Notes: generated by a model not told the origin, from the letters alone. DNA of 64,000 bases from Yersinia frederiksenii ATCC 33641 (GCF_000754805.1 NZ_KN150731.1:496001-560000), one strand, 5' to 3'. Numbered from the stretch's first letter, positions 8,997-20,245 are shown. Numbers and translations: made by a program.

Positions 8997-9040
8997 ATTG
9001 ATCAATTGGTAAAATTGATCAATTTTTTATTATTGATCAC
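8997..9040. promoter_or_regulatory. Triple TTGATCA palindrome array before the EAL gene
   Basis: ATTGATCAAT occurs at 8997-9006 and at 9014-9023 (the latter inside the 16-bp perfect palindrome AAAATTGATCAATTTT, 9011-9026), and ATTGATCA at 9032-9039. Spacing of 17 and 18 bases suggests an operator array for the EAL gene. Confidence 0.6.
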
Positions 9041-9595
9041 TAAAAACGATAACAACAATTGACAAAAGAAAACACACAAAATAACAAGTCATTGATAGAT
9101 AACAAAGTATTAGACAATCACGATGATTATCAAGTTTATTATTTCATAATCATTTATTTAACAGGAGAATGGCCGCCTCACCCCCTCGACAGTAACACCC
9201 CTGAAACTGAACGATGAGAACGAAGCGGCCTAATATATAGAGTAGCGCGATGTCATTCTGATGTGAAATAAACTGATTAATTGCTATTTTGCACTGTCTA
9301 TTATTAATAATAACATCAGAATTATCGCATTTTGTTAATTTAGGATAGGGATGATTTTTCTGCGAAGAAAAACGTGATCTAAAGAGGAAAATATCATTAG
9401 TCAATTTCAAGTTAGCCACGAAATGTTAAAACCGTCATCGGCAACATCACAGCCAGGGAGAGTCATACTCGACGTTTTCAATAGTGAAAAATTAATAACT
9501 CGCAGGTTCTCAGAATGGTGAAAACAAAAACAGCCTCATAAAGAGACTGTTTTCATTATCTACCACGGTGAATCACCATTCATAAGCCACGGTGA

Positions 9596-9751
9596 ACAAT
9601 AGCGCCCTACGATGCTGATGTTCATGAAGCTGCCGCACACTATATATATGGCGATAACGTCGCGATTGACCTTCCAGCCAGCGGTTTCTACGGCGCTGAT
9701 TTTGCCGCAGCATACGCCAACGGCCTACCTCATTCTTACTCCGTCTCATGA
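9596..9751 (+). pseudogene. Possible decayed coding remnant
   Basis: Between stops at 9593 and 9749 one frame reads as a plausible protein interior (contains HEAAAHYIYGDNVAI and DLPASGFYGADFAAAY), with balanced composition unlike the flanking AT-rich DNA, but no start codon or ribosome site. After the TGA the frame stays open to 9838. The parent family was not recognised. An overlapping 58-codon frame starting with ATG at 9612 is an alternative. Confidence 0.3.
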
Positions 9752-10014
9752 AGACATTCTTCCAAAGCTGAGAACCGGCTCATTATAGGCCTTTCATCTT
9801 TTGATCCAAGTCACTGTGTGGCAAAAATGCATGTTTAACCCTAAATTCCATCATCATCAGGACCGGAGTACTAGCAAACCTCTGCTATATTTACTCTTGC
9901 AAGTCCTTTAGCCTAAAAGATTTTATCTCGTAATATATCCGATTAAAGGTTTCGCCTTTAGCATACTGTGCGTACACTCTTTACTGACCGTTTGTGAACA
10001 GGATTTCCGCCCTT

Positions 10015-11475
10015 ATGACAACATTTTATACCGTGATCAGTTGGCTCTCAGTTTTTGGCTATTGGTTGCTTATTGCCGGGGTAACATTGCGTATTCTGAT
10101 GAAACGCAGAGCCGTTCCTTCGGCCATGGCATGGCTGCTTGTTATTTATATTCTGCCTTTGGTGGGAATTATTGCTTACCTCTCATTTGGTGAGCTTCAT
10201 CTGGGTAAGCGGCGTGCTGAGCGGGCAAAAGCAATGTGGCCTTCCACTGCTCGCTGGCTCAGTGAGCTGAAAGACTGCCAGCACATATTTGCCAGCTCAA
10301 ATAGTGAGGTGGCAACCCCCCTGTTTCAATTATGCGAACGCCGCCAAGGCATCAGTGGCGTCAAAGGTAATCAATTACAATTATTAACCACTACCGATGA
10401 CACATTAAAAGCGCTGGTGCGTGACATCGAATTGGCTCGTCATAATATAGAGATGGTTTTTTATATCTGGCAGCCAGGCGGCTTAGTTGATCAAGTTGCT
10501 GAGTCTCTAATGGCCGCAGCACGGCGCGGTGTTCATTGCCGACTGATGCTTGATTCGGCCGGGAGTCAGCAATTCTTCCGTACCCCATACCCTTCCATGA
10601 TGCGCAATGCTGGCATCGAAGTGGTCGAAGCGCTTAAGGTGAATGTCTTCCGGGTATTCTTTCGCCGAATGGATTTACGTCAACACCGCAAAGTGGTCTT
10701 GATTGATAACTATGTAGCCTACACCGGCAGCATGAATATGGTGGATCCGCGCTTCTTCAAACAAGATGCGGGTGTGGGTCAATGGATTGATATGATGGCG
10801 CGTATGGAAGGCCCGGTAGCGACCACTATAGGTATCGTATATGCCTGTGATTGGGAGATTGAAACCGGTAAGCGTATTCTGCCACCGCCACCCGATACTC
10901 ATGTCATGCCGTTCGAAGAAGAGAGCGGCCATACCATTCAGGTTATTGCTTCCGGCCCGGGTTTCCCTGAAGAGATGATTCATCAGGCATTATTAACGGC
11001 CGTGTATGCCGCACGTCAGCAATTGGTCATGACTACTCCTTATTTAGTGCCGAGCGATGATTTGCTGCATGCCATTTGTACCGCGGCGCAGCGCGGTGTC
11101 GATGTCAGTATTATCGTGCCAAAAGATAACGATTCGATGATGGTGCGCTGGGCTAGCCGTGGCTTCTTCTCTGAATTGCTTGAAGCAGGCGTTAAAATTT
11201 ACCAGTTTGAAGGAGGTCTGTTGCACAGCAAGAGTGTGCTAGTTGACGGGCAATTAAGTCTGGTGGGCACCGTTAACCTAGATATGCGCAGCTTATGGCT
11301 TAATTTTGAAATTACGCTGGTGATTGATGATGATGGTTTTGGGGCAGACTTGGCGCAAGTGCAAGATGACTATATTGCTCGTTCAGTGTTATTAGATGAG
11401 GAACAGTGGAACAAGCGCCCTCTCTGGCACCGAGTCACTGAAAGACTATTCTATTTTTTCAGCCCATTCTTGTAA
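10015..11475 (+). CDS. clsA: Cardiolipin synthase A
   Basis: This 486-residue inner-membrane enzyme condenses two phosphatidylglycerols into cardiolipin and glycerol. Two N-terminal membrane segments (residues ~5-60) precede two phospholipase-D catalytic motifs: [18 protein letters not shown] (~225) and [18 protein letters not shown] (~404), both with intact His-x-Lys-x4-Asp. The ATG at 10015 gives the E. coli length and start (MTTFYT, compare MTTVYT); a GTG 21 bases upstream is possible but unneeded. It is followed by yciU as in E. coli. Confidence 0.97.
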   Translation: MTTFYTVISWLSVFGYWLLIAGVTLRILMKRRAVPSAMAWLLVIYILPLVGIIAYLSFGELHLGKRRAERAKAMWPSTARWLSELKDCQHIFASSNSEVATPLFQLCERRQGISGVKGNQLQLLTTTDDTLKALVRDIELARHNIEMVFYIWQPGGLVDQVAESLMAAARRGVHCRLMLDSAGSQQFFRTPYPSMMRNAGIEVVEALKVNVFRVFFRRMDLRQHRKVVLIDNYVAYTGSMNMVDPRFFKQDAGVGQWIDMMARMEGPVATTIGIVYACDWEIETGKRILPPPPDTHVMPFEEESGHTIQVIASGPGFPEEMIHQALLTAVYAARQQLVMTTPYLVPSDDLLHAICTAAQRGVDVSIIVPKDNDSMMVRWASRGFFSELLEAGVKIYQFEGGLLHSKSVLVDGQLSLVGTVNLDMRSLWLNFEITLVIDDDGFGADLAQVQDDYIARSVLLDEEQWNKRPLWHRVTERLFYFFSPFL

Positions 11476-11554
11476 TAAATTCAAAGCCAACGGTCAGCCA
11501 GTTGTAGATTCTCTGAGTTATGAGCTTTCAGCAGCATAATAATTGTAAAAGTGA

Positions 11555-11962
<408 letters not shown>

Positions 11963-12028
11963 TAGGCGACTGGCCCGAACCTATGCCGTCGGTGTTTATC
12001 GGCTGTAGTTCGTCATAAACATTGATAG

Positions 12029-12066
12029 AAAAAATCCCCGCTTATTTATTTGGCGGGGATTTTTTT
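12029..12066. terminator. Bidirectional terminator between yciU and oppF
   Basis: AAAAAATCCCCGC and GCGGGGATTTTTT form a strong stem with A/T tracts on both sides. Confidence 0.88.
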
Positions 12067-12095
12067 ATTAACTTATCAATGTCTGAATGATGGCA

Positions 12096-13097
12096 TCACA
12101 AAGGGTCCACTTTCAGGCAAGAGACCGCATGGCGGAAGCTTCCTTCTAATAATGGACGTGTCTTGGCACACTCTGGTCCCGCAATCGGGCAGCGAGTACG
12201 AAACACACAACCAGAAGGTGGGTTTATCGGAGACGGTAACTCCCCCTCCAGCAGTTGAATAACTTTCGCCCTCTCTTTGTCAGGATCAGGGATTGGGACT
12301 GCCGACATTAGAGCCTTGGTATAAGGGTGCTGTGGATTATGATAAACCTCATCATAGGTACCCAATTCAACCGCGTGGCCTAGATACATCACCAATACTC
12401 GGTCAGAAATGTGCTTTACCACTGCCAAATCGTGCGCAATAAAGATCAGAGATAACCCCATCTCTCGCTGTAATTGCTGCAATAAATTCACGACTTGAGC
12501 TTGAATTGACACATCTAGCGCCGATACGGGTTCATCACAAATCACCAGTTTCGGTTCCAAAATCAACGCGCGTGCAATACCTATTCGCTGGCACTGCCCC
12601 CCAGAAAACTCATGGGGATAGCGGTTGATTAAGTTAGGCAGTAAGCCCACTTTCAGCATCATAGCTTTAACTTTGTCTTTGATTTCCTGACGCGGCATTT
12701 TGGGATGATAAGTCCGCAATGGCTCGGCAATGATTTCGCCTATAGTCATTCGCGGATTTAATGACGCGAGCGGGTCTTGGAATATCATCTGAATATCACT
12801 GCGAGTCGCACGCCATTCGGCAGCACTCATATTCAGCAAATCTTTACCTAACCACGCCACACTGCCGCCAGTCGCTTTCACTAAACCAATAATGGCGCGG
12901 GCAAAGGTTGATTTGCCACAACCTGACTCACCCACAACCCCTAAAGTCTCGCCCTCATACAAACGCAGGGTGACACCATCAACCGCTTTTAGTGTTTTAC
13001 TCGGCTGCCAGAACCACTGTTTACCATCCTGAATATCAAAATGAACTTTCAGATCAGCCACTTCTAACAAGACTTTCTTCTCTGTCACGGCATTCAT
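12096..13097 (-). CDS. oppF: Oligopeptide ABC transporter ATP-binding protein OppF
   Basis: This is the second ATPase (333 residues) of the oligopeptide permease. Motifs are Walker [10 protein letters not shown] (~residue 57), the signature LSGGQ-like [15 protein letters not shown], Walker [13 protein letters not shown], and the C-terminal oligopeptide-transporter domain with the cysteine cluster [14 protein letters not shown] that binds an Fe-S cluster in this family. Its start overlaps the oppD stop by 4 bases, indicating translational coupling. It is the last gene of oppABCDF. Confidence 0.97.
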   Translation of the reverse strand: MNAVTEKKVLLEVADLKVHFDIQDGKQWFWQPSKTLKAVDGVTLRLYEGETLGVVGESGCGKSTFARAIIGLVKATGGSVAWLGKDLLNMSAAEWRATRSDIQMIFQDPLASLNPRMTIGEIIAEPLRTYHPKMPRQEIKDKVKAMMLKVGLLPNLINRYPHEFSGGQCQRIGIARALILEPKLVICDEPVSALDVSIQAQVVNLLQQLQREMGLSLIFIAHDLAVVKHISDRVLVMYLGHAVELGTYDEVYHNPQHPYTKALMSAVPIPDPDKERAKVIQLLEGELPSPINPPSGCVFRTRCPIAGPECAKTRPLLEGSFRHAVSCLKVDPL

Positions 13098-14113
13098 ACT
13101 AATTCCCCTACTGGCTTATAGCAGGCACGTAAACGGCCATCACCAAAGTGCTCTAATGCCGGAGCCGTTGAACAGCGGTCCATGGCATATTGGCAACGAG
13201 GCTGGAACGGGCAGCCTTTCGGCAAACGCAGTAAGTTGGGTGGATTACCCGGAATGGTCATGAGAGATTCGCCTTCAGCATCAAGACGAGGAACTGCATT
13301 CAACAGGCCAATAGAATAAGGGTGGCTTGGGTGATAAAAAATATCACGCGCCTGACCATACTCCATTGTTCGGCCGGCATACATCACCAGAACTTTATTA
13401 CAAATACCGGCAACCACCCCCAAGTCATGGGTGATCATGATAATGGCGGTATTAAACTCATTTTTCAGTTCATTCAGCAAAGTCATGATTTGAGCTTGAA
13501 CGGTAACATCCAGTGCCGTTGTCGGCTCATCGGCAATTAACAGCTTAGGCCGGCACAGCAATGCCATGGCAATCATCACTCGTTGCCGCATACCACCTGA
13601 AAATTCATGGGGATACATGCGCATCCGTTTACGTGCTTCCGGCATTTTTACCGCATCAAGCATGCGGATTGACTCTTCAAAGGCTTCACTCTTACTCATC
13701 TTTTTATGCAGTTGCAGCACTTCCATCAGCTGCTCACCCACGCGCATATAAGGATTCAGAGAGGTCATTGGGTCTTGGAAAATCATCGAGATCTCTTCGG
13801 CCCGTAAACGGTTCAGTTGTTTCTCCGGCAGGTTGAGAATTTCACGACCATTAAACTTAGCCGACCCCCCTATCCGACCATTACTGGCCAACAACCCCAT
13901 TAAAGCAAACGCCGTTTGCGATTTACCGGAGCCTGACTCGCCAACGATGCCCAAAGTTTCACCGGCGCGCAGATCAAAATTAAGTGCGTTAACTGCGGTA
14001 ACATCACCATCCGGCGTACCGAAGGTGACAGTCAAATCCTTTACATCCAGCAGTACATTTTGCTCAAACAAGGCAGATTGCTGAACAGTAGACTGATTAT
14101 CTATCGTCGTCAT
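13094..14113 (-). CDS. oppD: Oligopeptide ABC transporter ATP-binding protein OppD
   Basis: This is the first ATPase (339 residues) of the oligopeptide permease, energising uptake of peptides of about 2-5 residues. Visible are Walker [10 protein letters not shown], the signature [15 protein letters not shown], Walker [13 protein letters not shown], and the C-terminal [14 protein letters not shown] cluster. It lies 11 bases after oppC and overlaps oppF by 4 bases, so the three are cotranscribed. Length matches E. coli (337). Confidence 0.97.
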   Translation of the reverse strand: MTTIDNQSTVQQSALFEQNVLLDVKDLTVTFGTPDGDVTAVNALNFDLRAGETLGIVGESGSGKSQTAFALMGLLASNGRIGGSAKFNGREILNLPEKQLNRLRAEEISMIFQDPMTSLNPYMRVGEQLMEVLQLHKKMSKSEAFEESIRMLDAVKMPEARKRMRMYPHEFSGGMRQRVMIAMALLCRPKLLIADEPTTALDVTVQAQIMTLLNELKNEFNTAIIMITHDLGVVAGICNKVLVMYAGRTMEYGQARDIFYHPSHPYSIGLLNAVPRLDAEGESLMTIPGNPPNLLRLPKGCPFQPRCQYAMDRCSTAPALEHFGDGRLRACYKPVGELV

Positions 14114-14124
14114 GGCGCCACTCC

Positions 14125-15030
14125 TCAGCGATCTTTCGGGTCGAGGGCATCACGCAAGCCATCGCCGATAAAGTTAAAACAGAACAAAGTCACTACCAGG
14201 AAACCAGCAGGGAACATCAATAACCACGGAGAAACCTCCATTGAGTTGGCACCATCACTCAGTAATGCGCCCCAGCTACTCAGCGGCTCCTGAGTCCCTA
14301 ACCCCAGAAAACTCAGGAAGGATTCAAACAAAATCATGCTCGGAACCAGCAGAGAAGCATATACCACCACTACACCTAATACGTTCGGGACGATATGGCG
14401 CAACACAATATTACGCGTGGAAACGCCCCCCACCAGCGCAGCTTCAATGAATTCTTTCCGTTTCAGGCTTAAGGTTTGTCCGCGCACAATACGCGCCATA
14501 TCCAGCCAGGAAACCATGCCGATTGCGACAAATATCAACAGGATATTCTGTCCAAAGAAGGTCACCAGCAAAATAACGAAGAACATGAAAGGGAATGAGT
14601 TAAGGATTTCCAGCAAGCGCATCATCAATGAATCGACTTTACCCCCCAGATAGCCCGATAAAGATCCATACAGTGTACCGACCACCACTGCAACTAGCGC
14701 AGCAGCAACGCCCACCATTAATGATATCCGTCCACCAATAGCGACACGAACCAACAGGTCACGGCCCGAGGAATCGGTACCAAAATAGTGCCCGGATTCC
14801 ATATCGGGTGCGGACGACATCATGCCCCAATCAGTATCCGAATAGGAAAACTGCGCTAACATTGGAGCCAGAATAACAAATAAGGTAATTAACATAAGGA
14901 TCACCAAACTGGTGATCGCCGCACGGTTATGAATAAAGCGGCGGCGGGCATCCTGCCAAAGGCTACGCCCTTCAACTTCCAGTTTTTCACTGAAAACTTC
15001 CAGAGCTTCGCTATTTTTCTTGCTCAACAT
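14125..15030 (-). CDS. oppC: Oligopeptide ABC transporter permease OppC
   Basis: This is an inner-membrane permease subunit (301 residues) that pairs with OppB to form the translocation path. It has an N-terminal cytoplasmic stretch, six membrane segments, and the EAA-type cytoplasmic loop around [24 protein letters not shown] (~residue 190) that contacts the ATPases. It is nearly identical in layout to E. coli OppC (302) and lies 18 bases after oppB. Confidence 0.97.
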   Translation of the reverse strand: MLSKKNSEALEVFSEKLEVEGRSLWQDARRRFIHNRAAITSLVILMLITLFVILAPMLAQFSYSDTDWGMMSSAPDMESGHYFGTDSSGRDLLVRVAIGGRISLMVGVAAALVAVVVGTLYGSLSGYLGGKVDSLMMRLLEILNSFPFMFFVILLVTFFGQNILLIFVAIGMVSWLDMARIVRGQTLSLKRKEFIEAALVGGVSTRNIVLRHIVPNVLGVVVVYASLLVPSMILFESFLSFLGLGTQEPLSSWGALLSDGANSMEVSPWLLMFPAGFLVVTLFCFNFIGDGLRDALDPKDR

Positions 15031-15048
15031 AATTGGCGTGCTCCAGTG

Positions 15049-15969
15049 CTAGTAACGGATTTTCGGATCAATGACGGCATAGAGCACATCAACAATCGCA
15101 TTGAATAAAATAGTTAAGGCGCCCACTAGAATGGTCAAACTCAAGACCAAAGAGTAATCGCGGTTTAACGCTCCGTTGACGAACAACTGACCAATACCCG
15201 GTAGACCAAAGATAGTCTCAATAACCATTGAACCGGTGATAATTCCGACAAATGCCGGTCCCATATAAGATAGAACGGGGAGCAATGCCGGTTTTAAAGC
15301 ATGTCGTAATACAATCGTTCGCAGTGGCAAGCCTTTAGCTCGCGCCGTGCGGATGAAATTAGAATGAAGAACTTCAATCATTGAGCCACGGGTAATTCGC
15401 GCGATACTGGCAATATAAGCCAGTGACAACGCCACCATCGGCAGAATAATATACTTCGGTGCTCCACCGTTCCATCCCCCACCGGGCAGCCATTTTAATA
15501 TAATGGCGAAAACCAATACCAATAAAGGCGCGACCACGAAACTGGGGATAACCACTCCGGTCATGGCAAACCCCATTACCGTATAATCCCATTTGGTATT
15601 TTGATTTAATGCTGCAATAACTCCGGCACTAACACCTAAAACTACAGCTAATAAAAATGCAGCGAATCCGAGTTTTGCTGAAACCGGAAACGATGCTGAA
15701 ACCAACTCATTCACGGTGTAATCTTTATATTTGAACGAAGGCCCAAGATCACCTTGCGCCAGTTGCCCCAAGTAATTGAAATACTGTTTGTAAACGGGGT
15801 CATTAAGGTGATATTTCGCCTCAATATTCGCCATAACTTCGGGAGGAAGATTACGTTCGCCGGTAAATGGGCTGCCCGGAGCGAGCCGCATCATAAAGAA
15901 TGAAATGGTTATCAAAATGAAAAGTGTCGGAATTGCTTCCAGACAGCGGCGTAGAATAAATTTTAACAT
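15049..15969 (-). CDS. oppB: Oligopeptide ABC transporter permease OppB
   Basis: This is the first permease subunit (306 residues, the E. coli length). Six membrane segments are visible, beginning with LKFILRRCLEAIPTLFILI, and the EAA loop reads FIRTARAKGLPLRTIVLRHALKPA. It is separated from oppA by 85 bases containing a strong hairpin, the usual arrangement that lets the binding protein be made in excess over the membrane complex. Confidence 0.97.
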   Translation of the reverse strand: MLKFILRRCLEAIPTLFILITISFFMMRLAPGSPFTGERNLPPEVMANIEAKYHLNDPVYKQYFNYLGQLAQGDLGPSFKYKDYTVNELVSASFPVSAKLGFAAFLLAVVLGVSAGVIAALNQNTKWDYTVMGFAMTGVVIPSFVVAPLLVLVFAIILKWLPGGGWNGGAPKYIILPMVALSLAYIASIARITRGSMIEVLHSNFIRTARAKGLPLRTIVLRHALKPALLPVLSYMGPAFVGIITGSMVIETIFGLPGIGQLFVNGALNRDYSLVLSLTILVGALTILFNAIVDVLYAVIDPKIRY

Positions 15970-16015
15970 TGCCTGTACCTTTAGCCTCTTACTGCGACTT
16001 TATATTTCAAAGCAA

Positions 16016-16049
16016 TAAGGGCAGCACACCGATTTAGTGGCTGCCCTTA
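16016..16049 (-). terminator. Intercistronic hairpin between oppA and oppB
   Basis: TAAGGGCAGC (16016-16025) pairs perfectly with GCTGCCCTTA (16040-16049). On the minus strand only a weak T-rich tail follows, so partial termination or 3' stabilisation of the oppA message is likely. Confidence 0.7.
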
Positions 16050-16054
16050 CTATA

Positions 16055-17692
16055 CTAGTGCTTGATAATATAAAGATCTTTAACGTGCATATTATCCAGT
16101 GGATCTTTACCGGTGTAACCACCGACATAAGGCTTCACTAAACGGGCATTCACGTAGTAGAACAATGGCACAATTGAAGAGTCTTTATCCAGCTGTACTT
16201 CAGCTTGTTGGTACAAACCCGCACGCTCTTTCTCCGATGTAACTTTCAACGTATCTTGTATCAACTTATCAAACGTTGGGTTCTTATAATGCGCGGTATT
16301 ATTACTGCTGTCGGATAGCATTATGTTCAGGAATGAAGAAGGTTCGTTATAGTCAGCGCACCAGCCGGCACGAGCAACATCGAAAGTCCCTTGATGGCGG
16401 GTATCCAAGAAGGTTTTCCACTCTTGGTTTTCTAGCTTGACGTCAACACCCAAGTTTTTCTTCCAGATAGATGCCGCGGCAATAGCCAGCTTCTTATGCA
16501 AATCTGATGAGTTATATAGCAGATTAAATGTCAGTGGCTTGTCTTGGGTATAGCCCGCTTCTGCCAGCAATTTCTTAGCCACTTCATTACGTTTTTCTTG
16601 TGTCCAGCCAAACCATTCTGGTGGTGTCAACTCAGCACCACTGGTATACGGTGGGGTGAAACCATAAGCAGGTAAATCACCTTGGTTTTTCACTTTGTTC
16701 ACAATAATGTCGCGATCCATACCCAGTTTCAGAGCTTCACGAACCCGAGCATCGGTGAATGGGGCTTTCTGATTGTTGATTTCGTAGTAATAAGTACACA
16801 GATATGGGTCAACGTGAACTTCTTGCGGGATCTCTTTTTTCAGTTTCTGGAATAATTCAATCGGCATGTTGTTATAAGTCATGTCGATTTCGCCGCTGCG
16901 ATAGCGGTTAACATCAGTCACTTCAGAAGAGATTGGCAGATAAGTGACCTGATTAATCACAGTTTTCGCGTTATCCCAATAAGTGGGGCTGCGCTCTAAT
17001 ACAATACGTTCGTTAACGGTCCAGTTTTTCAACTTATAGGCACCATTACCGACAAAGTTTTGTGGTTGCGTCCACTTCTCACCAAACTTCTCAACCACAG
17101 TTTTATTAACCGGTGACATAGATGGGTGAGCTAACAGCTTATCCAAATAAGGAACAGGTTCAGTCAGCGTGACTTCCAGAGTATGGTCATCCAACGCCTT
17201 CACACCCAAAGTATCAGGTGACTTTTTGCCAGTGATAATATCGTCGATATTGGCAATATGTGCATATTGCACATAGCTTGCATAAGGAGAAACTGTTTTA
17301 GGATCAGCCAGACGTTGCCAACTATAAACAAAATCCTGGGCCGTTACAGGGTCACCATTTGACCATTTAGCATCTTTACGAAGATGGAAAGTCCAAACTT
17401 TAAAGTCCTTATTATCCCAGCTTTCTGCGACACCCGGCAGTATTTTGCCGTTAGGATCGTTAATAACCAATCCTTCTAACAGGTCACGAGAGATATTTGA
17501 TTCTGGCACACCTTCAATTTTATGTGGGTCCAGCGACTGAGGCTCGGAACCGTTATTACGGACTAAAACTTGTTTTTCTGCCAGTTGTACGCCTGCAGGT
17601 ACATTAGCCGCAAACGTATTCCCCACAGCCATCATACCTAAGGCAGCTATAATACCCGCGGCCAGGAGACTTTTCTTCGTGATGTTGGTCAT
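16055..17692 (-). CDS. oppA: Periplasmic oligopeptide-binding protein OppA
   Basis: This is the periplasmic receptor (545 residues) that captures peptides and delivers them to OppBCDF. The ATG at 17692 follows GGAG and gives MTNITKK, matching E. coli OppA; the frame extends 19 codons upstream without support. The signal peptide ends near residue 28 (TFA-ANV). Family signatures include SLDPHKIEGVPESNISRDLLEG, the RNDAKWSNGDPVTAQDFVYSWQRL segment and the pocket stretch WCADYNEPS. A paralogue of nearly equal length lies directly upstream. In enteric relatives oppA is a target of the GcvB small RNA; no site is claimed here. Confidence 0.97.
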   Translation of the reverse strand: MTNITKKSLLAAGIIAALGMMAVGNTFAANVPAGVQLAEKQVLVRNNGSEPQSLDPHKIEGVPESNISRDLLEGLVINDPNGKILPGVAESWDNKDFKVWTFHLRKDAKWSNGDPVTAQDFVYSWQRLADPKTVSPYASYVQYAHIANIDDIITGKKSPDTLGVKALDDHTLEVTLTEPVPYLDKLLAHPSMSPVNKTVVEKFGEKWTQPQNFVGNGAYKLKNWTVNERIVLERSPTYWDNAKTVINQVTYLPISSEVTDVNRYRSGEIDMTYNNMPIELFQKLKKEIPQEVHVDPYLCTYYYEINNQKAPFTDARVREALKLGMDRDIIVNKVKNQGDLPAYGFTPPYTSGAELTPPEWFGWTQEKRNEVAKKLLAEAGYTQDKPLTFNLLYNSSDLHKKLAIAAASIWKKNLGVDVKLENQEWKTFLDTRHQGTFDVARAGWCADYNEPSSFLNIMLSDSSNNTAHYKNPTFDKLIQDTLKVTSEKERAGLYQQAEVQLDKDSSIVPLFYYVNARLVKPYVGGYTGKDPLDNMHVKDLYIIKH

Positions 17693-17919
17693 GCTGATAT
17701 CCACTCCAGTTTTTATTATTGCATCACCCAGTGACTGGGCAAGCTTCACCTTTAAAAGGTATTTTTAAATTACATCACTCGGGGAACGAATCCGGTGATG
17801 TAAACACCCTATGTATTAACACCAGACGAAAATTTGTACTGTGTTATACATCCCTATTACTCTGTCTTTCCTAAATACTTTGTGACTCTATTTCTGGCTA
17901 CAGTCAATATGACTGATAA

Positions 17920-19554
17920 CTATAATTTATGTATATACAGATTTTTCAAATCCACCAAATCTTGTGGGTCTTTGCCGGTAAATCCCCCCACCGTTGGCCG
18001 AATAAGTCGAACACTGACACGGTAGTAAACCGGCACCATAGCCGAGTCTTTATCCAATAAATTCTCAGCTTGTTGGTACAAAGCGGCACGTGCTTTAGCA
18101 TCGGGAGCGGCCAGAGTTTTGGCTAACAATGCATCAAACTCAGGGCTTTTATAGAAGAAAGTATTATTGCTGCTATCTGATAACAACATATTAAGGAAAG
18201 CGGTCGGCTCATTATAATCACCACACCACGTCGCCCTAGCGACATCAAATTGGCCCTGATGACGACTTTCTAATGATGTTTTCCACTCTTGATTCTGCAA
18301 AGTTACCGTGGCACCCAGATTTTTTTGCCACATAGATGCGGCGGCAATAGCCTGCTGTTTGTTTTGATCTGAGGTGTTGTAGAGCAAATTAAATTTCAAT
18401 GGGTTTTCGGCGTTAAAACCGGCTTCAGCAAGCAGTTTCCTAGCCTCAGCATTGCGTTTTTCCTGAGTCCAACTTGCCCACTCTGGTGGTGCAAAATTGC
18501 CCCCGTCAGTAAATGTTGGGGTAAAACCATAAGCGGGGATCTGCCCTTGCCCCATAATTTTGGTCGCGATGATGTCACGATCCAAGGTTAATTTGATTGC
18601 CGTTCTTACCTTTGCATCAGTAAAGGGTGCTTTCTTATTATTAATTTCGTAATAGAAGGTACAAAGGTATGGATTGACGTGAACCTGCGATGGCAGGTCT
18701 TTCTTCATTTTTGCAAACAGATTGGGGGGGATGGCACTGTTGGTAATATCAATCTCGCCACTGCGATAACGATTAATATCACTGACTTCAGAGGTTATTG
18801 GTAAGAAAGTGGCCTTATTAATAACTGTTTCTTTGTTATTCCAATAAGTCGGGCTACGTTCAAGCACAATACGCTCATTAACCACCCAATCTTTTAGCCG
18901 GTAAGCACCATTACCCACAAAATTGTGCGGTAGAGTCCATTTATCACCATATTTCTCAACGAGATCGCGTTTAACTGGTTTCATCGAGGTGTGTGACAAC
19001 ATGCTGATAAAATAAGGGACGGGTTCGGTCAAAGTGACTTGCAAAGTTTTATTATCGAGTGCTTTTACGCCTAATTCATCAGGCTTTTTAGTCCCCTTTA
19101 GGACTTCATCAACATTCTCAATTTGGGCATATTGCAAATAGCTGGCATAAGGTGAACCTATTTTCGGATTTGCCAATCGCTGCCAGCTATAAACAAAATC
19201 CTGTGCGGTGACTGGCGAACCATCACTCCAAACGGCATCATTCCGTAGGTGGAAAGTCCAGATTTTATAACCGTCATTATTCCAGTGAGTTGCAACCGCC
19301 GGAATGACATGGCCATTAGCATCATTACTCACCAAGCCTTCTAATAGATTTAGAATAATATTTGTTTCAGGATTTCCTTCGACCTTATGCGGGTCCAAAG
19401 AAGCGACCTCGGAACCATTATTGATAGTAATACTCTGATCTATCGCTAATTCCACACCATTAGGAACAGTTGCTGCCATTGCTACACAGGAAAATGATAA
19501 ACCCAGAATAGTGCTAATTATTGCCAGTGGTCGCTGCTTAAACTTTATTTGCAT
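17920..19554 (-). CDS. Second oligopeptide-binding protein, OppA paralogue
   Basis: This 544-residue periplasmic binding protein is a tandem paralogue of OppA on the same strand, 227 bases upstream of it. It has its own signal peptide (residues 1-27, cleavage after AMA) and the SBP_bac_5 signatures (SLDPHKVEGNPETNI, DAVWSDGSPVTAQDFVYSWQRL, WCGDYNEPTAF). It is closer to OppA than to E. coli MppA, but several pocket-region residues differ (for example RATWCGDY against RAGWCADY), so peptide preference may differ. It probably shares OppBCDF. No strong terminator separates it from oppA, so read-through into the opp operon is possible. Confidence 0.92.
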   Translation of the reverse strand: MQIKFKQRPLAIISTILGLSFSCVAMAATVPNGVELAIDQSITINNGSEVASLDPHKVEGNPETNIILNLLEGLVSNDANGHVIPAVATHWNNDGYKIWTFHLRNDAVWSDGSPVTAQDFVYSWQRLANPKIGSPYASYLQYAQIENVDEVLKGTKKPDELGVKALDNKTLQVTLTEPVPYFISMLSHTSMKPVKRDLVEKYGDKWTLPHNFVGNGAYRLKDWVVNERIVLERSPTYWNNKETVINKATFLPITSEVSDINRYRSGEIDITNSAIPPNLFAKMKKDLPSQVHVNPYLCTFYYEINNKKAPFTDAKVRTAIKLTLDRDIIATKIMGQGQIPAYGFTPTFTDGGNFAPPEWASWTQEKRNAEARKLLAEAGFNAENPLKFNLLYNTSDQNKQQAIAAASMWQKNLGATVTLQNQEWKTSLESRHQGQFDVARATWCGDYNEPTAFLNMLLSDSSNNTFFYKSPEFDALLAKTLAAPDAKARAALYQQAENLLDKDSAMVPVYYRVSVRLIRPTVGGFTGKDPQDLVDLKNLYIHKL

Positions 19555-20211
19555 TTCTAACCGCCCTTTTACGAGATTTATGATGTTTTTCTCTAGGATT
19601 GCGTCAATCTGCTGCCCACAACGACTAGCAATAACTATTCCAGAATAAAAATTACGGCGCGATATTTTCTAAAAAAACAAGAAATCTCTCGGCAGAGAGT
19701 CGTCGGGAAACTAACAGAAGCCGAAATCTGACGCCAATAATTTTTACAGAAATGTTAAGCAATTCTCTTTTTCAATGAGTCACTAACGACAGTAGGGAAC
19801 TATATTAGTTACAGGTAAAACACTTAACCCATTGATTATAGTTACAAAAAACAATGATGACATTAAATTCACATCAATAATTATGTTTCAAAACAACCTA
19901 AAGAAACATTAAGTTAACATTAACATCGTTAGCAGAATAAACCCCTGCTCATTGGAATGTATTCACTAATAACATCTAGATAAATTCAGCACAAGCCCCA
20001 CAGAATGATGTGAGCATTTTAACAACAAACAGTGGGGTTAATTTAAACAGATGGGGGTTCAATCATTTATTAAAGATGTAAAAATAAGCCTTAAGTTAAA
20101 TTTTTTATACCGAAAGGCTATTATTGCAACAATTGAGTGCAACAGATTAAACTTCATACATTATTTGCACCAAATTAAGGCTGAAATACTTGAATTGCTT
20201 CTTCATTAAAC
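19555..20211. other. AT-rich region upstream of the oppA paralogue
   Basis: About 650 bases with no gene. It must carry the promoter of the oppA paralogue, but no single promoter or operator stands out among the AT-rich repeats. Confidence 0.6.
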
Positions 20212-20245
20212 AAAAAAGGCCACCAATAATAAACAGGTGGCCCTT
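20212..20245 (-). terminator. Terminator of the ychE gene
   Basis: GGCCACC (20218-20224) pairs with GGTGGCC (20236-20242), followed on the minus strand by a run of Ts. Confidence 0.85.

Larger units (their letters stand above)
8963..10014. other. Gene-poor interval with repeats and a decayed coding stretch
   Basis: No convincing gene is seen in this ~1 kb between the EAL gene and clsA. It holds the TTGATCA array; a GGCCGC...GCGGCC bounded element (9171-9230) of possible repeat origin; a hairpin with flanking A and T runs (AAAACAG 9527-9533 with CTGTTTT 9547-9553); a near-duplicate CCACGGTGAA (9563 and 9588); and an open 52-codon stretch without a start (9596-9751). An 89-residue minus-strand frame (9150-9419) has no family features and is not called. 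Confidence 0.6.

Noticed and set aside
9150-9419. 89-codon minus-strand frame between the EAL gene and clsA
   Set aside because: AT-rich, no ribosome site or domain feature, and its end runs through a GGCCGC-bounded repeat-like element.
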